A DNA stretch of 8,464 nt from an uncultured Syntrophobacterales bacterium (GTDB lineage: Bacteria; Desulfobacterota; Syntrophia; Syntrophales; UBA5619): contig CAIUXU010000168.1 in assembly GCA_903903205.1 (NCBI GenBank), forward strand, positions 1-8,464. Direction: 5' to 3'. A program made the position numbers and the translations under genes. The notes below the pieces were generated by a model. It did not search any database, had not been told where the DNA came from, and saw only the letters and a list, made by a program, of their open reading frames with translations. Positions 1 to 5,802 of the stretch are shown here, piece by piece (the first letter of the stretch is position 1; each line of letters opens with the position of its first letter).

Positions 1-335
1 ACTTTGTGCACTATGTTTTCCTGACCGCCGGTCATAATATGACTTCCCGAATTTTCGGATCGATCGGAATAACATAATGATAACAAGCAATTGAACTATG
101 TTGGCTCCCCACATTTTTTGAAAACAGCCCTCCGCGAGCGGGAAACGGTGAAATTTGATCACTTTAATCACGCTGTTTTACATAAAAGAGGTGATTTAGA
201 ATCGCGCGACTCCTTGACGGCGCGGGGGTGAAAAACTGGAACAAAACGGAGTCCGCAACGATGGTCACGACGGTTTTTGGAAAAACGAGGGGGAAATGTG
301 AACAGACAGGGTACTGACGGGAAATTCTTAACATA
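1..335. other. gene-free upstream region
   Basis: No gene is supported here. All three plus-strand frames entering from the left edge close within about 77 bases, and nothing resembles a protein. The stretch is AT-richer than the genes downstream. Two small abutting palindromes lie near the left edge: TGACC-gcc-GGTCA at 22-34 and TCATA-a-TATGA at 32-42. They could be an operator or chance. A six-base inverted pair, AATCAC at 166-171 and GTGATT at 191-196, is too weak to name. No tRNA, CRISPR or terminator with a T-run was seen. Confidence 0.6.
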
Positions 336-459
336 GGAGCCAATTGCAAAACTACGAGCTTGTCATTCCCGCGAAAGCGGGAATCCAGTCTTTTTAGGGA
401 TTTCTGGACCCCCGCTTTCGCGGGGGTGACACCTTTTGTTGAGTTTTGCAATTGGCTCC
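336..459. repeat. 124-bp nested palindromic repeat (REP/MITE-like)
   Basis: The outer ends form a perfect 18-bp inverted repeat: GGAGCCAATTGCAAAACT at 336-353 and its reverse complement at 442-459. Inside sit two inverted 27-base arms (362-388 and 404-430) that match at 23 of 27 positions. Each arm also folds alone into a perfect 8-bp hairpin with a four-base loop: ATTCCCGC-GAAA-GCGGGAAT (365-384) and ACCCCCGC-TTTC-GCGGGGGT (408-427). The inner arms are of the widespread 'CATTCCCGCGAAAGCGGGAATCC' type, well known for producing spurious peptides when translated. No transposase is encoded and no clear target-site duplication flanks the element. It is probably a non-autonomous dispersed element such as a REP pair or MITE. 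It ends 70 bp upstream of the -35 box of the first gene's promoter. Confidence 0.8.
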
Positions 460-529
460 CCCGATAAAAGAATTCGGGGATGACAATTGTGATGCTCTCG
501 TCAAAAGTCGAAGCCACAAAAAAATATCC

Positions 530-558
530 TTGACATCCAAAATTAGACTAAGTATCCT
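530..558 (+). promoter_or_regulatory. sigma70-type promoter for the first gene and probably the operon
   Basis: TTGACA (530-535) is a perfect -35 consensus. After a 17-bp spacer comes TATCCT (553-558), a 4/6 match to TATAAT. Transcription would start near 565 and give a leader of about 45 bases before the ATG at 612. An imperfect dyad TGACAATTGTGA at 481-492 lies about 40 bp upstream of the -35 box and could be an activator site, but this is only a guess. Confidence 0.65.
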
Positions 559-580
559 CGCACGCGAAAAAGGAAGTTCT

Positions 581-604
581 TTAAATTATTTAATAACCAG
601 AGGT
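581..604 (+). promoter_or_regulatory. AT-rich leader dyad and ribosome binding site of the ThDP gene
   Basis: TTAAAT-t-ATTTAA (581-593) is a perfect 6+1+6 dyad between the predicted transcript start and the Shine-Dalgarno sequence AGAGGT (599-604), which sits 7 bases before the ATG at 612. The dyad may be an operator. It could also simply be AT-rich leader that keeps the ribosome site unfolded. Confidence 0.35.
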
Positions 605-611
605 TTTCACC

Positions 612-2282
612 ATGCCTGTAATGACAGGATCCCGTTTTTTCGCTGAGGCCATGCGCGGATACGGAGTCACACACGTGTTTTATGTGCCCGCGATACTGCC
701 GGACGCCATGGCCGCGATGGACGACACGGGAGTCACCCGGGTACTCACCCATGGCGAGACGGCCGCCGGCTACATGGCCGATGGTTACGCCAGAGCTTCG
801 GGCAAGCCGGGCGTCTGCATGGCCCAGGCCGTCGGCTCGGCCAACCTGGCCGCAGGCCTCAGGGATGCCTACCTCGCTTCCTCACCGGTCATTGCCATCA
901 GCGGCGGCCCGCACCCCGACTCCAGATACAAACACCTTTATCAGGTGGTCGAGGATTTCCCCATGTTCGGGCCGATCACCAAGTTCAACGCCCGCGTAGA
1001 TCACCCACGGCGCCTGCCCGATCTCCTCCGCCAGGCGTTCCGAACGGCTACCTCTGGAGCTCCCGGACCGGTTCACCTGGAAATTCCGGGGCGCCACGGG
1101 GAAGCCGTGGTTCAGGAGCCGCTGGATTTCGAGCTGCTATTCGAAGAAGGATTCAGTCGCTACCCGGCCTATCGCCCCGAGGCGGACTCGGGTGCGGTCG
1201 CAGACGCGGCCCGGCTTCTGCTTGAGGCGAAAAGGCCCGTCATCGTGGCCGGAGGAGGCGTTGCGGCTTCCCGGGCCTGGGCGGAAGTCGTCGAACTTGC
1301 CGAAAAAATCTCCGTGCCAGTGGCCACCTCCCTCAGCGGGAAAGGGACCATTCCCGACAACCACCCTCTCTCCGTCGGAGTGATCGGCGCCTACTCTCGC
1401 GCCTGCGCGAACAGGGCCGTGGCCAATGCGGATCTTGTCTTCTTCATCGGTTGTCACACCGGTGGACATACCACCGCCGACTGGAAAATTCCCCGCCCCG
1501 CTACAACCGTGATACATCTGGATATCGATCCGGCAGAGATCGGACGGAACTATCCGTCAAAAGTGGGGCTGTGCGGAGACGCCAAGGCGACCCTTCGCAG
1601 GCTGATTGCCGCCGTCGGAACCACGGCGGGCGAGAAGGGCTGGCTGTCGCAGATCCGGGAGATGGTCGGTGAGTGGCGTTCCGAGGCGCACCCCCTGATG
1701 AACTCGGATGCAACCCCTATCCGGCCGGAGCGGCTCTGCAGGGAGATCAGCGATATTCTGCCGCCCGGGGGGGTGGTCGTCTCCGACACGGGCCACTCGG
1801 CGATCTGGAGCTCTACCATGATCGACTTCAACAAGCCTGGTCAGAGATATATTACCTGTGCGGGTACGCTGGGATGGGCTTTCCCGGCGTCGATCGGGGC
1901 CAAGTGCGCCCTTCCTGAAAAGCCGGTACTGTGCTTCACGGGCGACGGCGGCTTCTATTACTGTATTTCGGAGCTGGAGACGGCCGCCCGGATGGGCATT
2001 AACGTGGTGGTGGTGGTCAACAACAACCGCTCCCTCCAGCAGGTGAAGAACGTCGTTGACGCTTCATATGGAGGAAATCCCGAAGCGAAAGGCCGCGGGA
2101 TGTGGGTGTTTCAGGAAACGAACTTCGCCAAGATCGCAGAGAACATGGGCTGCCTGGGGCTGCGGGTCGAGCAACCCGGCGACCTCCGGAGTGCCCTGAG
2201 GCAGGCGCTGGAGGCCAATCGACCGGTGGTGGTGGACGTCGTGACGGATATTGAGGCGTTCCCGCAGCCGCCTTGGTGCTAG
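612..2282 (+). CDS. ThDP-dependent acetolactate synthase-like enzyme (2-oxo acid decarboxylase or ligase)
   Basis: This 556-residue protein has the three-domain layout of the acetolactate synthase/benzoylformate decarboxylase superfamily: an N-terminal pyrimidine-binding domain (about 5-170), a central domain (about 190-320) and a C-terminal pyrophosphate-binding domain (about 360-530). The cofactor-activating glutamate is E49, followed by the typical MADGYAR segment. The Mg-ThDP motif runs from GDG at 444-446 to NNN at 470-472. The length is slightly below that of typical acetolactate synthases. Two conserved loops are unusual: the normal FGxPGG reads FYVPAI (23-28), and the normal SGPGATN reads QAVGSAN (72-78). 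Such changes in substrate-side loops argue against housekeeping acetolactate synthesis. No regulatory (IlvN-type) subunit gene is adjacent. With 2-hydroxyacid dehydrogenases and a TTT transporter downstream, I infer action on a 2-oxo acid, most simply decarboxylation to an aldehyde. The ATG at 612 has AGAGGT 7 bases upstream. The family call is firm; the substrate is unknown. Confidence 0.9.
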   Translation: MPVMTGSRFFAEAMRGYGVTHVFYVPAILPDAMAAMDDTGVTRVLTHGETAAGYMADGYARASGKPGVCMAQAVGSANLAAGLRDAYLASSPVIAISGGPHPDSRYKHLYQVVEDFPMFGPITKFNARVDHPRRLPDLLRQAFRTATSGAPGPVHLEIPGRHGEAVVQEPLDFELLFEEGFSRYPAYRPEADSGAVADAARLLLEAKRPVIVAGGGVAASRAWAEVVELAEKISVPVATSLSGKGTIPDNHPLSVGVIGAYSRACANRAVANADLVFFIGCHTGGHTTADWKIPRPATTVIHLDIDPAEIGRNYPSKVGLCGDAKATLRRLIAAVGTTAGEKGWLSQIREMVGEWRSEAHPLMNSDATPIRPERLCREISDILPPGGVVVSDTGHSAIWSSTMIDFNKPGQRYITCAGTLGWAFPASIGAKCALPEKPVLCFTGDGGFYYCISELETAARMGINVVVVVNNNRSLQQVKNVVDASYGGNPEAKGRGMWVFQETNFAKIAENMGCLGLRVEQPGDLRSALRQALEANRPVVVDVVTDIEAFPQPPWC

Positions 2283-2313
2283 CCCTGATCCGTTGAAAAT
2301 AAGGGATGAGGGC
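2282..2313 (+). other. hairpin straddling the end of the ThDP gene
   Basis: GCCCT-g-ATCC (2282-2291) pairs with GGAT-g-AGGGC (2304-2313), nine base pairs around one G-G mismatch, with a 12-base loop. It begins on the last base of the stop codon. No T-run follows, so it is not a classical intrinsic terminator. It may stabilise the upstream message or cause partial attenuation. It also buries the only purine-rich stretch that could serve a start at 2333. Confidence 0.35.
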
Positions 2314-2395
2314 CTTGAATTTCGCCTGAAGCATGACGAATTGTGAGTTTTTCCAAGGTCTCGGAATTCGAAATATCGTAAGAGAGTTACACAAG

Positions 2396-3478
2396 ATGCC
2401 AGGTACAACAAAGTCGGTGGTCATCGTCAAGCCCCAACAAATGGAGACTTGGGAGTTTCCGCTCCCCGATGTCGGGCCCAGAGACCTGCTTCTTAAGGTC
2501 GAAATGGTGGGAATCTGCGGCTCAGAGCCCAAGAAGTATATGGGGACATCGGTCTGGAACCCACCCTACCCTTTGATCCTCGGGCATGAGATGGTGGGGT
2601 TCGTCCAGGAGATCGGAGAAGAGGCCGCCCAGCGGTACCAAGTGGCTCTCGGAGACCGGATTGTCGTAGAGCCATACCTCTCCTGTGGATGGTGTGAATT
2701 CTGTTCCACGGGCCACTACCAGCTTTGTGTGAACCGGCGCGTTTACGGCACGAGCGATTCATGCGCGACGCCGCCCCATCTCTTTGGCGGATATGGTCAA
2801 CATCTCTTTGTCTCTTGGGGCTCGAAGATCCACAAGATCCAGCCGGACGTGGCGCCGGAAGCTGCCCACTTGGCCAGCGTAATCGGAAACGGCATCCGCT
2901 GGGTCAGGACCAAAGGGCAGTTGCAGTTTTTGGAGAGCGTCGTCATTCTTGGCCCCGGCGCCCAGGGTCTCGCGAGCGTCATCAGCGCGGTGGAATCCGG
3001 CGCCGATCCGATCGTGATTGTTGGACTCGCCAGGGATCGCAAACGGCTGGCCCTTGCGGCAGAGTTTGGCGCCCACCATACGCTGGTTGCCGATGAGGTT
3101 GATGTGGTGGAGGCGGTCCGGGATATCACCTCCGGAAAGATGGCCTCCGTTGTCATCGAGTGCACCGGCACGGCGCCCTCCATGAACCTCGCTTTGGACC
3201 TGGCCAGACCCCTCGGCAGGATTTCTCTGCCGGGGCTCCCTCACGCCGGTCAGCAGGTCCCGCTGCTTATGGAAAAGGTGGTCCTGAAGGAGTTGACCCT
3301 GCGGGGCGCCTTGGGCCAGGTGGCCGAGGTCGCGGATGCAGTGAGGCTCATCAACTCCCGCCGATACCCCATCGAGAAGATCGCGACGCACGTCTTCCCG
3401 CTGGAAGAGGCAGAGAAGGGAATGAAGCTGTTCATGAGCGGCGATGAGGACTGTATCCGGGTGGCCCTGAGGCCGTAA
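2396..3478 (+). CDS. zinc-dependent medium-chain alcohol/polyol dehydrogenase
   Basis: This 360-residue protein of the medium-chain dehydrogenase/reductase family resembles the sorbitol and threonine dehydrogenase branch. It would oxidise an alcohol, or reduce an aldehyde or ketone, with NAD(P). Catalytic zinc ligands are visible as C41 (ICGSE context) and H64-E65 (GHE). The structural zinc site is C97, C100, C103 and C111. The Rossmann motif GPGAQG is at 186-191. The usual CGSD-x-H segment reads CGSEPKKY, so the aspartate and nearby histidine are replaced and the substrate pocket is probably specialised. I prefer the ATG at 2396 because AAGAGAG (2380-2386) lies 9 bases before it. An in-frame ATG at 2333 adds 21 residues unlike the family, with no well-placed ribosome site. 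The gap after the ThDP gene is 113 bp. It may process the aldehyde made by that enzyme, which is inference. Confidence 0.9.
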   Translation: MPGTTKSVVIVKPQQMETWEFPLPDVGPRDLLLKVEMVGICGSEPKKYMGTSVWNPPYPLILGHEMVGFVQEIGEEAAQRYQVALGDRIVVEPYLSCGWCEFCSTGHYQLCVNRRVYGTSDSCATPPHLFGGYGQHLFVSWGSKIHKIQPDVAPEAAHLASVIGNGIRWVRTKGQLQFLESVVILGPGAQGLASVISAVESGADPIVIVGLARDRKRLALAAEFGAHHTLVADEVDVVEAVRDITSGKMASVVIECTGTAPSMNLALDLARPLGRISLPGLPHAGQQVPLLMEKVVLKELTLRGALGQVAEVADAVRLINSRRYPIEKIATHVFPLEEAEKGMKLFMSGDEDCIRVALRP

Positions 3479-3488
3479 GCCCGACGTG

Positions 3489-3534
3489 CTCCCCGGAGGT
3501 GGGGAGATCACCCCGCCGCAAGCAGCGGGGAATC
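3489..3534. repeat. double palindrome between the zinc dehydrogenase and Ldh2-family genes
   Basis: Two hairpins lie back to back. The first is CTCCCC (3489-3494), a six-base loop, then GGGGAG (3501-3506). The second is CCCCGC (3511-3516), the loop CGCAAGCA, then GCGGGG (3525-3530), flanked by GAT (3506-3508) and ATC (3532-3534), which can extend the stem. No T-run follows. The second hairpin and its tail (to about 3555) resemble dispersed intergenic palindromes I associate with Desulfobacterota genomes, though I cannot search for copies. It falls inside the spurious N-terminal extension that a GTG start at 3499 would create. Confidence 0.5.
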
Positions 3535-3561
3535 AACCCGGATGAGATTAAGAGGGCGGCA

Positions 3562-4629
3562 ATGACGAATAAAGTGACGGTTGATCCCGGAAAACTGACC
3601 CAGTTCTCTGCAAAAATACTGCAAAAGGTAGGCGTTCCCCGTGAAGACGCAGAGAGAACTGCAGGCATGCTGGTGTCGGCCGACCTGCGGGGCATTGATA
3701 GCCACGGTGTTTCCCACCTGGGACCGCTCTATGTCAAGCGCATCAAGGAAGGCATCATCAACCCCAAACCGCAAATCAAGCTGACAAGTCAGGCCCAGTC
3801 AACAGCCGTTGTGGACGGTGACCGCGGTCTGGGTTTTGTGGTTGGCCACTACGCCATGACGGAAGCCATGCTGCGCGCCGGACAGACCGGCGCCGGTTTC
3901 GTTTCCGTGCGTAACAGCACCCACTGCGGCGCCGCCTCCTGCTACTCGATGATGGCTCTTCCCAAAAACATGATCGGCATTTCCCTGACGACAGGCGGCA
4001 GGGCGATGGTCGTTCCCGGCAGTGTCGGTCGGGGGGGCGGCATCAATGTTATCAGTGTGGCCGTCCCCGTCGCAGGGGGCGCCCCTTTCGTCCTCGATAT
4101 GGCGACCACCGTCGTTGCCGGATCGAAGTTCGAGGTTGCCCTGAGAAACGGTCAGACGACCATACCCGAAGGCTGGGCGGTTGACAAAACGGGCACGCCC
4201 TTGACTGATCCGAAGAAGTACGCCACAGAGGGTGCGCTGCTTCCCCTTGGCAGGCTGCCGGAAACCGGGGCCTTCAAGGGTTTTGGCCTCTCCGTCATGG
4301 TGGATATCCTCTGCAGTATCCTGGGCGGTTCGGTCTCCATTTCCGAGCTGCTCACCCAGCCCAACACGACACTTCTCGCCAACCATTTTTTCGGCGCATT
4401 GAAGATTGATAGCTTTATTCCGGCGGATGATTTTGCCAGAGCGATTGGAGGCATGGTGAAGGTGTACCATGGCTTGCCCAAAGCGCCGGGCGTGGAGCGG
4501 ATTTACCTCGCCGGTGAGATGGAACACGAGATTGAAAAACAGCGGCGTCAAGGCATCCCCCTTGATCCACAGGTTATTGCCTCGCTCCAGGAGCTTGCTG
4601 CGGAGCTGGGGGTTGAGTACGACCTTTAG
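3562..4629 (+). CDS. malate/L-lactate dehydrogenase family (Ldh2) oxidoreductase
   Basis: This 355-residue NAD(P)-dependent dehydrogenase belongs to the Ldh2 family, which includes L-malate, L-sulfolactate (ComC), ureidoglycolate and 2,3-diketogulonate enzymes. The fold is unrelated to classical LDH/MDH. Family landmarks are DSHG at 46-49 (conserved H48), DGDRGLG about 30 residues later, the catalytic-region NSTHCG with H121 (usually NSxHFG), PFVLDMAT, IPEGWAVD and GAFKGFGLS. The length is normal. It would interconvert one enantiomer of a 2-hydroxy acid and its 2-oxo acid in the cytoplasm. The ATG at 3562 has GAGGG (3552-3556) 5 bases upstream. A GTG at 3499 would add 21 residues translated from a palindromic repeat and is rejected. 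The D-type 2-hydroxyacid dehydrogenase follows 37 bp later, so the pair could handle both enantiomers. The true substrate cannot be read from the sequence. Confidence 0.92.
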   Translation: MTNKVTVDPGKLTQFSAKILQKVGVPREDAERTAGMLVSADLRGIDSHGVSHLGPLYVKRIKEGIINPKPQIKLTSQAQSTAVVDGDRGLGFVVGHYAMTEAMLRAGQTGAGFVSVRNSTHCGAASCYSMMALPKNMIGISLTTGGRAMVVPGSVGRGGGINVISVAVPVAGGAPFVLDMATTVVAGSKFEVALRNGQTTIPEGWAVDKTGTPLTDPKKYATEGALLPLGRLPETGAFKGFGLSVMVDILCSILGGSVSISELLTQPNTTLLANHFFGALKIDSFIPADDFARAIGGMVKVYHGLPKAPGVERIYLAGEMEHEIEKQRRQGIPLDPQVIASLQELAAELGVEYDL

Positions 4630-4653
4630 ATAAAATGTGTCGCCGGTGGCGGC

Positions 4654-4669
4654 AAGGAGGATAGAGTTG
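4654..4669 (+). promoter_or_regulatory. strong ribosome binding site deciding a TTG start
   Basis: AAGGAGG (4654-4660), nearly the full anti-16S complement, stands 6 bases before TTG (4667-4669). The alternative in-frame GTG at 4637 lies upstream of this site and has no ribosome site of its own, so TTG is the best start. A small hairpin (CGCC-ggt-GGCG, 4641-4651) lies just ahead and could modulate access. Confidence 0.75.
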
Positions 4670-5680
4670 GAAAAAAACAGAACCGTTGTGGCACGGGTTG
4701 AAAGGGCGGCGATTGCGGCGCCCCTGTCGGACGAAGCGGAGGTGATCCAAAAGGCAGGCATCGAGTTGATCGATATCGATGCCGCAAGCGCGGAAGAAAT
4801 CATCGCGAAGGCCGGGGAGGCCGCTGTCATCTTTACCGTAAGGACGGCCTTCACCCGCCGCGTTTTTGAGAATCTTCCCAAGCTGCAAGCGATCATCCGC
4901 TGCGGTATCGGCTACGACAACGTCGATGTCGATGCCGCGACTGACAACCACGTGCTGGTCGTCAACATTCCCGACTTCTGCTTCGAGGAGGTCTCCAACC
5001 ATGCGATCCTCCTGCTCATGGCCTGCGCCAAGAAACTGGTGGGGATGAATCATCTCCTCAAGACCGCCGGCTGGGGAGCAAGCCGCCGGATCATGCAACC
5101 CATGGGCTCCATCTGGGGGCAGACCCTCGGCATTGTCGGCTGCGGCAACATCGGCCGCATGACAGCCAGAAAGGCGCAGTGCTTCGGCCTGAAGGTAATC
5201 GGCCATGACCCCTATGTCGATCAGAATCTGACCAGAGAATCGGGCATTGTCCTGAAGAGTCTGTCCGAGGTGATGGAGGAATCCGATTATGTCTCGCTTC
5301 ATCCCTGCCTCAATCAGGAGACCTTCCATCTCATCGGCGAAAAAGAACTTGCGCTGATGAAGCCGAGCGCCTATCTGATCAATACGGCACGCGGGTCCGT
5401 TGTGGATGAGCCTGCCCTTATCAGGACCCTGCAGGACAATAGGATCGCCGGCGCCGGCATTGATGTCTTTGAGAAAGATCCGATTGATCCCGATAATCCC
5501 TTGCTGAAAATGGACCATGTCATCGTTACGCCGCACACAGCGTCTTACTGTGACGCCGCCTTCAAGCGGCTCAGAATCAGCGTGGGGCAGGAAGCCGTCA
5601 GGGTCGCCCAGGGCAAGTGGCCCAGGAATGTGGTTAATGAAGATGTAAAACCAAAAGTTAATTTGGTCAAGGAGGGATAG
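4667..5680 (+). CDS. D-isomer-specific 2-hydroxyacid dehydrogenase, CtBP-like
   Basis: From the TTG start this is a 337-residue NAD-dependent enzyme of the D-2-hydroxyacid dehydrogenase family (phosphoglycerate dehydrogenase and C-terminal-binding-protein-like branch). The N-terminal catalytic domain contains RCGIGYDNVD, the substrate-loop region. The nucleotide-binding domain has GCGNIG at 158-163, and D181 at the end of the second strand favours NAD over NADP. The catalytic triad is complete: R242 (NTARG), E269 (DVFEKDP) and H290 (PHTAS). There is no C-terminal ACT domain, so it is not a serine-regulated SerA of the long type. It would oxidise the enantiomer opposite to that used by the preceding Ldh2-family enzyme, or reduce the shared 2-oxo acid. 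The known parallel is SlcC, (S)-sulfolactate dehydrogenase, which belongs to this family and works with ComC. The substrate assignment here is inference. Confidence 0.9.
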   Translation: MEKNRTVVARVERAAIAAPLSDEAEVIQKAGIELIDIDAASAEEIIAKAGEAAVIFTVRTAFTRRVFENLPKLQAIIRCGIGYDNVDVDAATDNHVLVVNIPDFCFEEVSNHAILLLMACAKKLVGMNHLLKTAGWGASRRIMQPMGSIWGQTLGIVGCGNIGRMTARKAQCFGLKVIGHDPYVDQNLTRESGIVLKSLSEVMEESDYVSLHPCLNQETFHLIGEKELALMKPSAYLINTARGSVVDEPALIRTLQDNRIAGAGIDVFEKDPIDPDNPLLKMDHVIVTPHTASYCDAAFKRLRISVGQEAVRVAQGKWPRNVVNEDVKPKVNLVKEG

Positions 5681-5724
5681 CCCGGGGTGGCGATTCGGTG
5701 ATCATTGTCAAAGTTCACTAGACA

Positions 5725-5766
5725 TTGCCGAATGTTTAATACGGAATATCATATTGTTATTAAACA
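5725..5766 (+). promoter_or_regulatory. nested dyad and possible internal promoter ahead of tctC
   Basis: A perfect 9-bp inverted repeat, TGTTTAATA (5733-5741) and TATTAAACA (5758-5766), encloses a second palindrome, AATAT-c-ATATT (5745-5755), on almost the same axis. A possible promoter overlaps it: TTGCCG (5725-5730), a 16-bp spacer and TATCAT (5747-5752, 5/6 to consensus). An operator over a -10 box is the simplest reading, with a repressor sensing the transported substrate. The half-site centres are 25 bp apart. The 122-bp gap also has ATTCGG (5693-5698) facing CCGAAT (5728-5733). The promoter is less certain than the dyad. Confidence 0.5.
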
Positions 5767-5802
5767 GATTTTCATCACTTTACGGAAGAAGGAGGAACGT
5801 CC

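Noticed and set aside
3..77. Open frame from the left edge as the tail of a gene
   Set aside because: Only 24 codons, with no recognisable C-terminal sequence.
214..242. TTGACG as a second -35 box
   Set aside because: No acceptable -10 sequence lies 16-18 bp downstream.
164..517. Minus-strand open frame across the upstream repeat
   Set aside because: Its middle translates to the familiar peptide produced by the palindromic repeat, and it has no protein-like conservation or ribosome site.
446..646. Small plus-strand frame covering the promoter
   Set aside because: It overlaps the repeat, the promoter and the start of the ThDP gene, and has no ribosome site.
612..2282. Sulfoacetaldehyde acetyltransferase (Xsc) or housekeeping IlvB
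   Set aside because: The N-terminal motif region differs from both, and no Ilv small subunit or phosphotransacetylase lies alongside.
2333..2395. Upstream ATG for the zinc dehydrogenase
   Set aside because: No well-placed ribosome site, and the 21 extra residues do not look like the family's N-terminus; the ATG at 2396 has AAGAGAG.
2759..3511. Minus-strand open frame opposite the zinc dehydrogenase
   Set aside because: Shadow of a gene with complete zinc and NAD motifs.
3799..4896. Long minus-strand open frame opposite the Ldh2-family gene and the start of the next
   Set aside because: It is antisense to two well-recognised genes, with low-complexity His/Gly/Arg-rich translation typical of GC-rich shadows.
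4574..5536. Long minus-strand open frame opposite the D-hydroxyacid dehydrogenase
   Set aside because: The sense frame has every catalytic residue; the antisense product resembles nothing.
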